The notes: generated by a model not told the origin, from the sequence alone. A stretch of 64,000 nucleotides of DNA from Pedobacter sp. FW305-3-2-15-E-R2A2 (GCF_038446955.1 NZ_CP151803.1:4154001-4218000), one strand, 5' to 3'. Numbered from the stretch's first letter, positions 42,972 through 52,255 are shown. Numbers and translations are program-made.

Positions 42972-45200
42972 ATGAAAAAAATATTTATCAGCGTCCTCTC
43001 CGGCGCAATATTTTATTTAAATGTACATGCACAAAAAAGTGCGATCACCCTACAAAATACAATTCCGGTAACAGCAAATGACACCAAAGCCTCGATTATC
43101 GCAAAAGCGGTCCATGTAGTACCCACCGCTAATCAGCTTGCTGCCTTAAAAAACGAGTTTATTGCCTTTATACATTTTGGGCCTAATACTTTTACCCGCA
43201 TGGAATGGGGAAATGGCAAGGAGGATCCAAAAATATTCGATTTAAAGGAATTGCACACCGATCAGTGGTGCCAATCGATGAAATCAGCAGGGATGAAAAT
43301 GGTCATCCTGACCGCAAAACACCATGACGGATTTGTACTTTGGCAAAGCCGCTATACCAGTCATGGGATAATGTCGACAGGTTTTCAGCATGGTAAAGGA
43401 GATATTGTGAAAGCGCTATCCGCTTCCTGTAAAAAATATGGTTTAAAATTAGGTATTTACCTGTCTCCAGCAGATCTCTTCCAGATTGAGAGTCCCAGCG
43501 GCTTATACGGTAATTTAAGTGAAGTTAACAAACGTACCATTCCAAGAATGGTTGCTGGCAGGCCCTTTGCCAACAAAACCAAATTTGAGTTTGAGGTAGA
43601 TGACTATAATGAGTATTTTCTTAACCAGCTCTTTGAACTCTTAACAGAATATGGTCCGATTGATGAAGTCTGGTTTGATGGCGCTCACCCGAAAACAAAA
43701 GGTGGTCAGAAATACAACTATGCTGCCTGGAAAAAACTAATTCATACTTTGGCACCTAAGGCGGTTATTTTTGGCAAAGAAGATATCCGTTGGTGCGGTA
43801 ATGAAGCTGGTAGAACGCGAAATACGGAATGGAATATTATTCCCTATCCTGAAAACCCCAATACTGCAACCGATTTTCCGGACTTAACCGAGGAATCCCT
43901 GGGCACCAGAAATGAGTTGTATAAAGGAAAATATTTACATTATCAGCAGGCGGAAACAAATACGTCCATACGCGAAGGCTGGTTTTACCGGGATGATGAA
44001 CGACAAAAAGTACGCAGTACCGATGATGTTTTTGACATTTACGAAAGAGCTGTTGGCGGCAATTCTACCTTCTTACTCAACATTCCGCCAAACCGGGAAG
44101 GCAAATTCTCTCCGGAGGATGTAAAAGTCCTGACCGAAGTAGGTAAACGCATTCAGGAAACTTATGGTAAAAATTTGTTCGCTGCTGCAAAAGGTCCAAA
44201 ACAAATTCTGGATAAAAACTTAAATACCTACCTGTTGCTCACAAAGCCAGAAAACAGTATAGAAATTGCGACCGGTAGCCCCGTTACCATCAACAGAATT
44301 GTTATACAGGAGGCCATTGCCACTCATAGTGAACGGGTGGAAGAACATATCCTTGAAGCCTGGCTTGAAAATAAGTGGCAGAAAATTGCTGCTGCAACGA
44401 ATATTGGATATAAGCGCATATTGCGTTTCCCAGAAGTAACCGCTTCAAGATTCAGACTAAAAGTATTGTCATCCAGGGCCACTCCTGCAATTGCAACAAT
44501 TGAGGGACATTATTACCGGTCAAAACCACCTCAACTTCAATTCGACAGAGACCTAAACGGTCTTGTGACCATATCGCCAAAAAAACATGAATTTGGATGG
44601 AACCCACATGGACAGGATGCTACAGGAAACCTGAGTACCGGTACTCAAATTTATTACACGACCAACGGTACAGCACCCTCTTCCGCTTCAAAAAAATACA
44701 CCGCCCCTATCCTGGTCCTTAATGCTGAGCTTAAAGCCATCGCCATTGCCAATCATGATAAAGGAAGTGTTGCCAAAGAAACATTTGGCCTGCTACAGAA
44801 AAACTGGAAACTATTGACTGCGGGGAGCGAATCAAATAAAGGAACCATGGCTTTTGATGCAAATAAAGAGACTTATTGGCAAGCGGAATTTAACGATGAT
44901 GCACATCCGATGGCTATAGATTTAGGTGCCGTACACAAATTAACAGCCTTCATTTATACGCCTCCCAAAGCTTTTTTTGATGGCATGATTGAAAAGGGAA
45001 TCATCCAGATCAGCAAGGATGGTAAAAACTGGGAGGATATAGAAAGTTTCGAATTTGGCAATCTGATTAACGATCCAACCGCCAGAACACACTATTTTAA
45101 AAATGAAATATCAACCAGATATGTGAAACTTAAACCCATAGCAATTGCTGGAAATAAAAAGTCAACAGCAATTGCAGAACTGGATTTTTTGGAAAAATAA
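42972..45200 (+). CDS. Alpha-L-fucosidase (GH29) with C-terminal carbohydrate-binding-like domains (742 aa)
   Basis: This is a secreted enzyme (signal peptide ending YLNVHAQ) of the GH29 family, which removes alpha-linked L-fucose by a retaining mechanism. The catalytic barrel (~40-385) shows FIAFIHFGPNTFT, the conserved KHHDGFVLW and the nucleophile Asp in IDEVWFDGAHP (about residue 235). A beta-sandwich follows, then a chitobiase-like C-terminal segment (TQIYYTTNGTAPSSASKKYT) and a discoidin/F5-8-type domain (~610-740; ending YVKLKPIAIAGN). The layout and the absence of a His-rich first motif are more like the alpha-1,3/4 subgroup than the broad one. It is divergent from GH2 and ends in a shared bidirectional terminator. 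Confidence 0.92.
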   Translation: MKKIFISVLSGAIFYLNVHAQKSAITLQNTIPVTANDTKASIIAKAVHVVPTANQLAALKNEFIAFIHFGPNTFTRMEWGNGKEDPKIFDLKELHTDQWCQSMKSAGMKMVILTAKHHDGFVLWQSRYTSHGIMSTGFQHGKGDIVKALSASCKKYGLKLGIYLSPADLFQIESPSGLYGNLSEVNKRTIPRMVAGRPFANKTKFEFEVDDYNEYFLNQLFELLTEYGPIDEVWFDGAHPKTKGGQKYNYAAWKKLIHTLAPKAVIFGKEDIRWCGNEAGRTRNTEWNIIPYPENPNTATDFPDLTEESLGTRNELYKGKYLHYQQAETNTSIREGWFYRDDERQKVRSTDDVFDIYERAVGGNSTFLLNIPPNREGKFSPEDVKVLTEVGKRIQETYGKNLFAAAKGPKQILDKNLNTYLLLTKPENSIEIATGSPVTINRIVIQEAIATHSERVEEHILEAWLENKWQKIAAATNIGYKRILRFPEVTASRFRLKVLSSRATPAIATIEGHYYRSKPPQLQFDRDLNGLVTISPKKHEFGWNPHGQDATGNLSTGTQIYYTTNGTAPSSASKKYTAPILVLNAELKAIAIANHDKGSVAKETFGLLQKNWKLLTAGSESNKGTMAFDANKETYWQAEFNDDAHPMAIDLGAVHKLTAFIYTPPKAFFDGMIEKGIIQISKDGKNWEDIESFEFGNLINDPTARTHYFKNEISTRYVKLKPIAIAGNKKSTAIAELDFLEK

Positions 45201-45240
45201 CCAACAAAAAGCCCCATTGACATGGGGCTTTTTGTTGGTT
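45199..45240. terminator. Bidirectional terminator between fucosidase and the 106-aa secreted protein
   Basis: An 18-bp perfect stem (45199-45216 and 45223-45240; core AAAAAGCCCCA / TGGGGCTTTTT) fills the entire gap between two convergent stop codons. A-rich and T-rich arms allow termination in both directions. Confidence 0.9.
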
Positions 45241-45561
45241 TTATTCTTCGTAGACATCCACCGTGAGGCCATATACCTGATCAGGTCCACTGTCCATTTC
45301 GACCGTGCAAATCACGTCGTACATGCCACGTTTAGAGAACGTGATGTCAATTGCGGTATCCCAGGCCGGCCAGATCAATGCACCGCCGCTTGGTCCTACA
45401 ACCGACCAGGTATAAGAAATTGCTCCGGGAATCTCATCGATGTAATAACCATAAGAATCACCGTTATTATATACCGGAGTACTGGGAGAGTTTGCTTTTA
45501 CCTGCGCATGGATACTGGTACAGACAAAAGACAGGAAAAGAATAAATAGTAACTTTTTCAT
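45241..45561 (-). CDS. Small secreted Ig/PKD-like protein (106 aa)
   Basis: The signal peptide is MKKLLFILFLSFVCTSIHAQ. The mature ~86 residues form a beta-rich, PKD-like pattern (IPGAISYTWSVVGPSGGALI and the final KRGMYDVICTVEMDSG), typical of single immunoglobulin-like domains in Bacteroidota surface proteins. Here the domain is alone. I see no catalytic residues and no lipobox or sorting domain. The strand YTWSVVGPSGGALIWP is particularly PKD-like. Its neighbours are carbohydrate enzymes, which does not define a role. Confidence 0.7.
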   Translation of the reverse strand: MKKLLFILFLSFVCTSIHAQVKANSPSTPVYNNGDSYGYYIDEIPGAISYTWSVVGPSGGALIWPAWDTAIDITFSKRGMYDVICTVEMDSGPDQVYGLTVDVYEE

Positions 45562-45726
45562 AGTTGCTGGGTTTAATTTTCCTTAAAGCTAACTTTTACC
45601 GTACTTTTTGAAGTCATGCAAATTGGCCGAATAATCAGTGATCTTACCCTGCAAGATGCCTTGTCCTGATATTGGTTAAAACCAGACATCCTCTAAGACT
45701 TTGCATAGCAGAAAAGAGGCTGAAAA

Positions 45727-46500
45727 TTATTTAATTGCATTCAAAATTCCTTTTACCCAAAATTCAGCTAAGGCTTTAGACCCTTCCGCGTTGGGATGCA
45801 AATAAAAAGTACCATGCTTGCCCTCCTCGGCTTTAAACAATTGTTTAGGGTTCTTTTGAAAGAAACTGAACACCGCTTTGTTGCCTAAATAAACCTGGTT
45901 TGGATGACTAATTTTATGCGCCGCAGATATGGCTTCGATTTCTGAGAAGTAACTGCTTAACCGATCAAGTCCTTCCTGCATGTATCCCGCGTTATTGTGG
46001 GTATTTGGACTGTACCAAAGCGGATATTGGAGCACAAATTTGGCATCAGGGTATTTTTTAATCAAAGCGTTGATTAGGGCATTCAAATTGTCTTTATACT
46101 GAGTCGCCTGAACAGGGGAACCGTTTGGTCCAAACATGGCACTATCATTTGTGCCCAGCATGATAGAGAACAACAAAGTGGCTGTTTTATCTTGTGCAAA
46201 GATATCGGCTGCCTCCACTACTTTTGGAAAATCAATATTGTTCGTTGGCAGAAAATCTACGGTGGTGTGTCCGCTAAACCCTTTATTACTAAAATTCAGG
46301 GAGCTAATGTCTTTACGATGTCTCAACAACTCCGCCACATAGATTGGTGTAGCTTCAGTTTTTGGATCGGGTAAAGCGCCACCCTCGGTAATGCTATCGC
46401 CAATAAAAACAATATTTAGTTTTTGTGCTTTTTTTCCTGAGAAAGAAGTCAGCACAAAGAACAACAGCAAACAGGTGTAATTAGCGATATTTTTCATCAT
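45727..46500 (-). CDS. SGNH/GDSL-family hydrolase (257 aa)
   Basis: This is a secreted serine esterase-like protein; the signal peptide ends near SFSGKKAQ. The SGNH blocks are visible: Ser in IVFIGDSITEGG (about residue 36), Gly in NKGFSGHTTVDF, Asn in LGTNDSAMFG, and Asp/His in YLHPNAEGSKAL near the end. Members often deacetylate glycans or cleave esters on plant or algal polysaccharides. This fits the nearby lyase, GH2 and GH29 genes, although the gene is on its own transcript. The substrate is not known. Confidence 0.88.
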   Translation of the reverse strand: MMKNIANYTCLLLFFVLTSFSGKKAQKLNIVFIGDSITEGGALPDPKTEATPIYVAELLRHRKDISSLNFSNKGFSGHTTVDFLPTNNIDFPKVVEAADIFAQDKTATLLFSIMLGTNDSAMFGPNGSPVQATQYKDNLNALINALIKKYPDAKFVLQYPLWYSPNTHNNAGYMQEGLDRLSSYFSEIEAISAAHKISHPNQVYLGNKAVFSFFQKNPKQLFKAEEGKHGTFYLHPNAEGSKALAEFWVKGILNAIK

Positions 46501-46579
46501 TTTTAAAGGTTGATCAATTTGAATTAGGAAAATCTAATATAAGACTAATAAGGGATAAGAAAACTTCCAATCCCCCAAC

Positions 46580-46798
46580 TCACCAATCAAAAGGAAGGTA
46601 AACGCAATTGAAGCCGTTATACTGGAGTAAAATGATAATGTCTTCCACATCGAAGACATCTCCCTCCACCCGGAGAATTCTATCTTCATCCTCCTTATCA
46701 ACCGAAACGGTGAATCCTTGATATGCTCCTGATAACAGTTCAATGATTTTCATCGCATCTGTAGGGAATTCCGCATTTGTTTTAAAAACTGCAACCAT
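46580..46798 (-). CDS. Small DUF2007-like protein (72 aa)
   Basis: I start this at ATG 46798 (MVAVFKTNAEFPTDAMKIIE), as the upstream in-frame codons overlap the previous gene. The pattern of a short beta strand, helix, two strands, a second helix and a final strand (LLQYNGFNCVYLP) resembles small ferredoxin-like signalling proteins such as DUF2007, but I am not sure. It follows the OM-protein gene by ten bases, so the two are probably co-transcribed. No metal-binding CxxC is present. No function can be assigned. Confidence 0.55.
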   Translation of the reverse strand: MVAVFKTNAEFPTDAMKIIELLSGAYQGFTVSVDKEDEDRILRVEGDVFDVEDIIILLQYNGFNCVYLPFDW

Positions 46799-46808
46799 AT
46801 TTTTTTGT

Positions 46809-47834
46809 TTATCGTTTCTTTCCAAAAAAGGAAAATGGGTTAAAGGAAACACCTACATTGAAGTAGAATGACGGATCTGGTTTGATTTCATATACAGGAT
46901 CTCCAAACGAACTTTCCTTCTTAAAAATTCTACCGTTGGGGCTTAATTTCATTCCCGACTTTGCAGTCAGCATCAGGTACTTCCCTATCGCATGTTCATA
47001 GACCATTCCCGGGTTGATGTCCAGTTGCCGGTATTCATATTTTTGCCGGGTACCGTCTAAATTGTACATATAAAAATTCGTTTGATCGAGTTCCATACCT
47101 ACAGACAATCTGCCATTCCGCTTGAAAACGAATTTTCTGAGGTACATGCTTCTGGGCAATACGATATCTGCAATCAGTCCATTATCAAATTTATGCTCAT
47201 AAGAGAATGTGGGGATGGCGGGAATCTGAGCAGCGGGGTCAATATTAACCATAAATCCAACAGTCATCCTTGTCTTTTGATTCGCTTTTAAAAGCATTGT
47301 GGCCAAGAATATTCCCTTAACCCGTTCCACATATTTATCACTCCCGTCGACCATAATCGTTGAAGAATAAAACGTACGCTTTTTGAATAATGTAGAAAAA
47401 TAGGTAAAGCTGACTGCTGAAAAAAGATAATGAAAATCATCTTTGAAAATGGTATTTTCAATCGTCCCGGGATGTACGATTTCTGTCTCCACAGAGGTCC
47501 CTTTGTAGCCTGCTGTTGCCCCCAGCAGCCATGATTTTCTTTTAATAAAATTGAAATTAGCGCTCATTTTTATCTGCTGAAACTTCCTGACTTTGCTATC
47601 CGGAAGTTTATCATTTCCTTGTTCAGATGTATAGCTGTATGGCGCAGTATTGGAAAATTCGAAATTTAAGGGTCGCGTGACGGCAAAATTGTCTGCGACA
47701 ACTGCAACCAGCCGTTTAGGTAAATTCAAGGTGTCTTTTTTGACCTTTGGTATGCTATCCGTACTTTGGGAAAGACAGTCGACCGATAATACCAACATAC
47801 TCAATGTGGCAATTGTTCTTGATATCATATTCAT
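46809..47834 (-). CDS. Outer-membrane beta-barrel-like protein (341 aa)
   Basis: The signal peptide is MNMISRTIATLSMLVLSVDCLSQ (written here in full with its start at 47834; an alternative Met is at residue 3). The mature protein shows about ten or more amphipathic strands with aromatic girdles (KSWLLGATAGYKGTSVETEI, SFYFNVGVSFNPFSFFGKK) and a terminal Phe-rich strand, as in DUF6268-like outer-membrane proteins. It has no plug or TonB box. It is divergent from a LytS/LytTR pair, so the pair may regulate it. Function unknown. Confidence 0.7.
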   Translation of the reverse strand: MNMISRTIATLSMLVLSVDCLSQSTDSIPKVKKDTLNLPKRLVAVVADNFAVTRPLNFEFSNTAPYSYTSEQGNDKLPDSKVRKFQQIKMSANFNFIKRKSWLLGATAGYKGTSVETEIVHPGTIENTIFKDDFHYLFSAVSFTYFSTLFKKRTFYSSTIMVDGSDKYVERVKGIFLATMLLKANQKTRMTVGFMVNIDPAAQIPAIPTFSYEHKFDNGLIADIVLPRSMYLRKFVFKRNGRLSVGMELDQTNFYMYNLDGTRQKYEYRQLDINPGMVYEHAIGKYLMLTAKSGMKLSPNGRIFKKESSFGDPVYEIKPDPSFYFNVGVSFNPFSFFGKKR

Positions 47835-48055
47835 CGTTTATTTTAAAAATTGAATCCTGAAAGCGTACAATTCCCGTTAAAACACAGCGCAAAAGAATGT
47901 ATAATCTTAGCCCGTATTTTTGTTTTTATACGAAAGCAGCTACATTTTATACTAAATTGATGCGAGCTGATTTTTGATATAAGAAAAACAGGGTTTGGTA
48001 TAATTTACCAACCATAGGCAACGATTTGTACTACCTTTGGATTGACAAAAATCAG

Positions 48056-49129
48056 ATGAAAGAAGACCTGGAAATCAAGAATAACAGACTACAGCAGCTG
48101 ATCGTGGATAAGCCCTGCAGTTTCTTCCGTCATGCGCTCCTCTTGTTCATTACACTTGTGGTCATCTTTTATTCTAACTGGCAGTATGAATATTCAGGGG
48201 CTTTAAAATACTACAGACTGTTCTTTGTCTTTACAGTATTGATCACGATGTGCTATATCAACATGTATGTACTCGTTCCGTTGTTCTTCTTCAAAGCAAA
48301 GTATATATCCTATTTTGCCTCGCTATCGCTACTGGCAATTTTATGCCTGCGGCTGATGAGATATCTGTTGCATTCCGTGCTCGGTCCCACCAAATTTTTA
48401 ACACACATCCGTTTTGAAGCAGACAAAGGGATATATGAAGGTTTTATCATTCTGGTTCCCATCATACTAGTGACCACAATGATTAAGTTATTTCAACGCT
48501 GGACCAGAGATAATGAACGAATTGGGGAGCTGAAAAACATTGCCCTGAGAATGGAACTTAACGAGTTAAAAAATCAAATCAACCCGCATTTTCTGTTCAA
48601 CATGTTGAATGGTATAAAGGCATTGGTACGCAGCGATCCTGAAAAGGCGAACCTGATCATTATGAAACTTTCAGAGTTCCTCAGATACCAGATCTACGAG
48701 AATAATGAGGCGAAAACACCATTAAAATCGGAAATCACCTTTCTATCCAACTTCCTTAGTCTGGAAATGCTGCGAAGGGATCAATTATCCATCGAAATTA
48801 AAACTCCCGAAAAACCAGGGGTATTGAACGGTGTTTATGTTCCCCCTAATTTGTTTACCACTTTTGTAGAAAATGCAGTGAAACATAGCGCTGATATTAG
48901 CGACGGAGCATCTTTTATCCACATCAACATCGCGATTTTGGGAAATCAGCTTCATTTCTGTTGTACAAATTCAAAAGACCCGGAATTTATAGCCTCAGAT
49001 AAAAAAAACAGCGGACTGGGCCTTGCAAACATTAAACGCAGATTAGAACTACTCTATCAGGAAGATCATTCTTTAACGATAGATGCGACTAAGAATCAGT
49101 TTACCATCACCTTAATTGTACCTATATGA
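48056..49129 (+). CDS. LytS-type sensor histidine kinase (357 aa)
   Basis: I use ATG 48056; a TTG 30 bases upstream lies in the likely leader (a TAnnTTTG-like TACCTTTG at 48032-48039). Four hydrophobic segments (about residues 20-40, 50-72, 78-100 and 130-150) form the membrane part. The phospho-acceptor box is INPHFLFNMLNGIKALV (His about residue 176), followed by FVENAVKHS and SGLGLANIKRRLELL. The stop overlaps the LytTR regulator start by four bases (ATGA). The regulated genes are unknown; the outer-membrane protein gene lies divergent upstream. It is paralogous in layout to the kinases at 6282 and 56354. Confidence 0.9.
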   Translation: MKEDLEIKNNRLQQLIVDKPCSFFRHALLLFITLVVIFYSNWQYEYSGALKYYRLFFVFTVLITMCYINMYVLVPLFFFKAKYISYFASLSLLAILCLRLMRYLLHSVLGPTKFLTHIRFEADKGIYEGFIILVPIILVTTMIKLFQRWTRDNERIGELKNIALRMELNELKNQINPHFLFNMLNGIKALVRSDPEKANLIIMKLSEFLRYQIYENNEAKTPLKSEITFLSNFLSLEMLRRDQLSIEIKTPEKPGVLNGVYVPPNLFTTFVENAVKHSADISDGASFIHINIAILGNQLHFCCTNSKDPEFIASDKKNSGLGLANIKRRLELLYQEDHSLTIDATKNQFTITLIVPI

Positions 49130-49860
49130 ACGCTATCCTTGTAGATGATGAACCTTTAGCCAGACAGGAAATGCAGGCGCTGATCAAAGAGGTAAGCAAT
49201 ATTGAAATTTTAGGCGCATTTTCTAATGCCCGGGCAGCACTTGATTTTCTAAGCACAAATGAAATAGATCTGATTTTTTTGGACATCGAAATGCCTATGG
49301 TCTCCGGAATTGAGTTTGCCAGATTATTACCCACCCCAACGTTGGTCATCTTTACCACCGCATACCCTCAGTATGCTTTGAAGAGCTATGAACTGGATGC
49401 CATTGACTACCTCCTTAAACCTGTAGATAAATTCAGGCTGGATAAAGCGATAAAAAAGGCCGAGGCATACAAAAAGCTGCTGCTAAATCATCCCGAACAA
49501 AACACCCTTGAAGGAAATACAGCAGATTTTCTTTTGATTAAATCAGAACGGAGATTTCACCGGATTAAATACAAAGACATCAGGTTTATAGAAGGCCTGA
49601 AGGATTATGTGGTCATCCATATGGCCAATCAAAAGCTGATCACTGCAATGAATCTAAAAACTTTCCACCAAAAAATCCCACAGGACCTGTTTATACGGGT
49701 AAGCAAATCCTACATTGTAAACAAAAATGTCATAGAATCTTTTGACCACCACAACATTTATCTAAATGGAAATGAGCTACCCTTGGGTGAATTTTATAAA
49801 AAAGATTTCTTCCACTTATTTTCAGGAGGAATAATTTCTGTCGACAAAGACGTCAGCTAA
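49126..49860 (+). CDS. LytTR-family response regulator (244 aa)
   Basis: The receiver is at ~1-120 (VDDEPLARQEM; phospho-acceptor Asp in LIFLDIEMPM at about 55; Lys in IDYLLKPVDKF), and the LytTR domain at ~135-240 (DIRFIEGLKDYVVIH and FIRVSKSYIVNKNVIES). It is translationally coupled to the kinase before it. Its stop overlaps the end of the convergent DUF2199 gene by four bases. Confidence 0.92.
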   Translation: MNAILVDDEPLARQEMQALIKEVSNIEILGAFSNARAALDFLSTNEIDLIFLDIEMPMVSGIEFARLLPTPTLVIFTTAYPQYALKSYELDAIDYLLKPVDKFRLDKAIKKAEAYKKLLLNHPEQNTLEGNTADFLLIKSERRFHRIKYKDIRFIEGLKDYVVIHMANQKLITAMNLKTFHQKIPQDLFIRVSKSYIVNKNVIESFDHHNIYLNGNELPLGEFYKKDFFHLFSGGIISVDKDVS

Positions 49861-50369
49861 AGCAATAGCGCAGCAATCCTGCGTTCGGCCTCTTTCAATG
49901 AAATTCCTGCATAATAATCCTGAACAAATGGATGGTTAGGATCTTCATGAGGAATCACATCAGGACGTTGATTGCCTTTTCTCGTTTCCACATTCATTGG
50001 AATTGAACCACTGAAATCATAGTCAGGAAGCCAGTTTGACAACCAGCCGAAGTAAACAACCTCATGATTTTCATTGTTAAAATTATCACTGTAATCCAGA
50101 AAACTCGTTTCACTCAGTGAAACCCATACGCCATAATCCAGCCCCTCACAGCTTCCGATTACTTTTTGAGTCAAGGTGACCCGTATAAAAAAGTCAATCC
50201 GATCCGGATATTCAATAACGCAAAAGTCTTCATTGAGTTCTGTTTGTCCGTATCGTTTTTCCTCCTCACTGAGCGAACCATAACTGGAAGGATATGGAAA
50301 AGCCAATGCAGGCCATTCGTAATGTTCTTTGCCGCATGATGGACAAATGAAAGTGTTTAAAGCATTCAT
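49857..50369 (-). CDS. DUF2199-family protein (170 aa)
   Basis: This matches the DUF2199 pattern: an N-terminal Cys-x2-Cys (FICPSCGKEHYEWPALAFPYP), then GQTELNEDFCVIEYPDRIDF, followed by a beta-rich middle with GVWVSLSETSF and the C-terminal HPFVQDYYAGISLKEAERRI. The two Cys may bind zinc. The family is widespread and uncharacterised. It is convergent with the LytTR regulator gene (four-base overlap) and has no obvious partner. Confidence 0.85.
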   Translation of the reverse strand: MNALNTFICPSCGKEHYEWPALAFPYPSSYGSLSEEEKRYGQTELNEDFCVIEYPDRIDFFIRVTLTQKVIGSCEGLDYGVWVSLSETSFLDYSDNFNNENHEVVYFGWLSNWLPDYDFSGSIPMNVETRKGNQRPDVIPHEDPNHPFVQDYYAGISLKEAERRIAALLL

Positions 50370-50804
50370 AGTAGCACCAAAATTAGAATAAATCCCCTAA
50401 CTCCAGGAAAACGATCTGAATTTGATTGTTTCAATAAAGCCTAAAACACAACAGCCTCAGATTGCGCTGAAGCTGTTGTGTTTTAGGGGCATCTAATTTA
50501 TAATCAGGGGAGATTATTATTTAAATTGCTCATTTAGAAAGTCTTTCAAATTTTTTCCATAATAATAACTTCAAGTGAATGGGTCATTAAATATAAAAAA
50601 AAAGTATAGGGAATACAAATATATCACATAATAGTGAATTAATTTAAAAAAATATCTATGCAAAAAGAAATTGCTGTAGATAGATCAGGCTGTAAGCCCC
50701 TGCCCTTCGTTCTGTGATCATAAAAGTAATATCATTAGATTTGCCGTTCAATGAATAAATGGGTTGAAATACCCGGAATACTTTAAACAATTACAAAAAA
50801 AGAA
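50370..50804. other. Intergenic region with a long hairpin (435 bp)
   Basis: An inverted repeat of 16 bp (CCTAAAACACAACAGC at 50440-50455 and its complement at 50472-50487) forms a long hairpin with an inner partial stem. The rest is AT-rich. TAGATTTG at 50736-50743 fits the TAnnTTTG element 61 bases before the XRE gene. I see no gene or structural RNA in the remainder. Confidence 0.5.
50440..50487. repeat. Long hairpin upstream of the XRE-like gene
   Basis: A 16-bp perfect stem with a 16-base apex that can pair partly itself (CTCAG with CTGA). No T-run follows on either strand, so it may be a transcript-stabilising structure, a weak terminator of upstream readthrough or a small repeat element. 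Confidence 0.6.
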
Positions 50805-51059
50805 ATGGAAGAGAACGATTTTGTCTCCATCTGGCTGGAAGAAAGCGGAAACCCCGCTATAGAGGAATTAGCGCAGCTGAATCTGGACGTTGCCAGTAAA
50901 ACTGAAAAAACGTTAGCCGATAAAGGCCTTTCCCCAAATGACCTTGCGGTCTCCCTGGACATCAATCCAGATGAAATTAACAGGTGGCTGACTGGCAGAC
51001 ATACTTTCAGTGCAAAGATCATCAAAGAAATCTCCGGTACACTGGAATTTAAAAATTGA
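50805..51059 (+). CDS. Small XRE-type helix-turn-helix protein (84 aa)
   Basis: The C-terminal half has a cro/CI-type helix-turn-helix: LADKGLSPNDLAVSLDINPD, then EINRWLTGRHTFSAKIIKEI. The N-terminal ~35 residues are acidic and helical. This is the form of Bacteroidota antitoxin-like or orphan XRE regulators. No toxin partner is adjacent: the next gene is convergent (10 bp from its stop). The target is unknown. Confidence 0.8.
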   Translation: MEENDFVSIWLEESGNPAIEELAQLNLDVASKTEKTLADKGLSPNDLAVSLDINPDEINRWLTGRHTFSAKIIKEISGTLEFKN

Positions 51060-51069
51060 AAGCCTGATA

Positions 51070-51291
51070 TTAATAACAGATCTTACAAGCGCGGTACTTG
51101 TATTTACGGATCGCATCTGACTTACTGACTTTCAAAACTTTGCGGTTGCAAGCCTGAATTCCCTTGCAACCATCCTTGGACTTATGATAGGCAACTGCCG
51201 TAGGACTGGTACAAATATACACCTGCGGGGTATCCGGTTTTTTATCCATGCTGAGCTGCATTAGCAACACTAAGTGTAAGAGTATTTTCAT
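51070..51291 (-). CDS. Small Cys-containing protein downstream of an endonuclease (73 aa)
   Basis: This belongs to a small Bacteroidota family I know only by pattern: VYICTSPTAVAYHKSKDGCK followed by the C-terminal RACKICY, with His and Cys residues that could bind a metal. A hydrophobic start (MKILLHLVLLMQLSMD) may be a signal sequence. The gene begins 25 bp after the secreted endonuclease gene on the same strand, so both are probably on one transcript. Function unknown. Confidence 0.65.
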   Translation of the reverse strand: MKILLHLVLLMQLSMDKKPDTPQVYICTSPTAVAYHKSKDGCKGIQACNRKVLKVSKSDAIRKYKYRACKICY

Positions 51292-51316
51292 GATCGATTA
51301 TATTAATATATAAATT

Positions 51317-52129
51317 TTATAATTGGTAGATCGCAAAGATCGGAATGTGGTCAGAGATCTTGCGCGACTGTGCAAGATCTGGCAGCAACCGATAAAAATG
51401 AACAATTCCGGCCGCCTTTAGCAACATCTTTGCCGGCCTATAGTAAAAGTTATCAAATTCTGATGCCAGACAATCCCCATTCAGACAACGCTGGCGTAAA
51501 GTAGTTTTCTGTCCGACGAATACCGGGACATAGCCCATTGACCTCAGGGGATTGAATACACTGTGCGACTGCGGCAGATTAAAATCACCGCAAAATACCA
51601 GCTGATCTTCAGGATAAAGTGCCGGCAGGAATTTGAAATACTTCAGTTCACGTTCCGGCTGCTGAGATTTGGTAATCGCATGGTAGTTGACCAGTGTCAG
51701 GGTCTGATTCCCCAGTCGGAACCTCCCATAAAATGGCTCCCGCTCAATCTCTGCCCCATACTGATGCTCCAGCCAGCCCTTGCCTACCCTACTGACTCTC
51801 GCACTTTTCCACAGAAAAGCATAGCGTTCTGCCTTATGCCGGGAGTCTCCGGAAGTTACTCCACTCACCTCATACTCCCATTTTGTTCCCTTCCTGTTCA
51901 GTTCATCGGCCAATCTGGCAATCGCCTGCGATCCTCCGGGGCCTGCAACGACCTCCTGGACCGCCACGATGTCGTAAGCGGAAAGCGTTTCGGCGATTAT
52001 CCCTATCACGACCTCAGTTTTGGACTTGCCCATATCTTTGAGGTTCCAGGAAACAACGCTCAGGCTGCCCTGAGCCAACACACTCAGATTGACAATAAGA
52101 AAAAACAGGATGAGTATTCGTTGTTTCAT
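51317..52129 (-). CDS. Secreted endonuclease/exonuclease/phosphatase-family protein (270 aa)
   Basis: This is an exported DNase I-like enzyme (signal peptide MKQRILILFFLIVNLSVLAQ). Family residues appear as Asn in VVSWNLKDMG, Glu in VAVQEVVAG, His in VNYHAITKS, the Asp/Asn pair in FCGDFNLPQSHS and the final ISDHIPIFA. It probably hydrolyses extracellular DNA or another phosphodiester. It stands first in a likely two-gene unit with a small Cys protein. Confidence 0.9.
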   Translation of the reverse strand: MKQRILILFFLIVNLSVLAQGSLSVVSWNLKDMGKSKTEVVIGIIAETLSAYDIVAVQEVVAGPGGSQAIARLADELNRKGTKWEYEVSGVTSGDSRHKAERYAFLWKSARVSRVGKGWLEHQYGAEIEREPFYGRFRLGNQTLTLVNYHAITKSQQPERELKYFKFLPALYPEDQLVFCGDFNLPQSHSVFNPLRSMGYVPVFVGQKTTLRQRCLNGDCLASEFDNFYYRPAKMLLKAAGIVHFYRLLPDLAQSRKISDHIPIFAIYQL

Positions 52130-52255
52130 ACTATAGATTTAATGTTACCTTCTCAAAATTATCGCCTCTTCTGCGTTTTTCCTTACGGGAAACCATAAGC
52201 CGGATATGATCTGAAAACACTTTTGAAGGAAAGGAAATAAGGGCAAAATGGAAAA

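Noticed and set aside
38612..45200. Canonical polysaccharide utilisation locus
   Set aside because: No SusC/SusD pair is present within this enzyme cluster; the SusC-like gene at the right edge is 16 kb away.
45145..45549. 134-codon plus-strand open frame after the fucosidase
   Set aside because: It passes through the bidirectional terminator and opposes a gene with a clear signal peptide.
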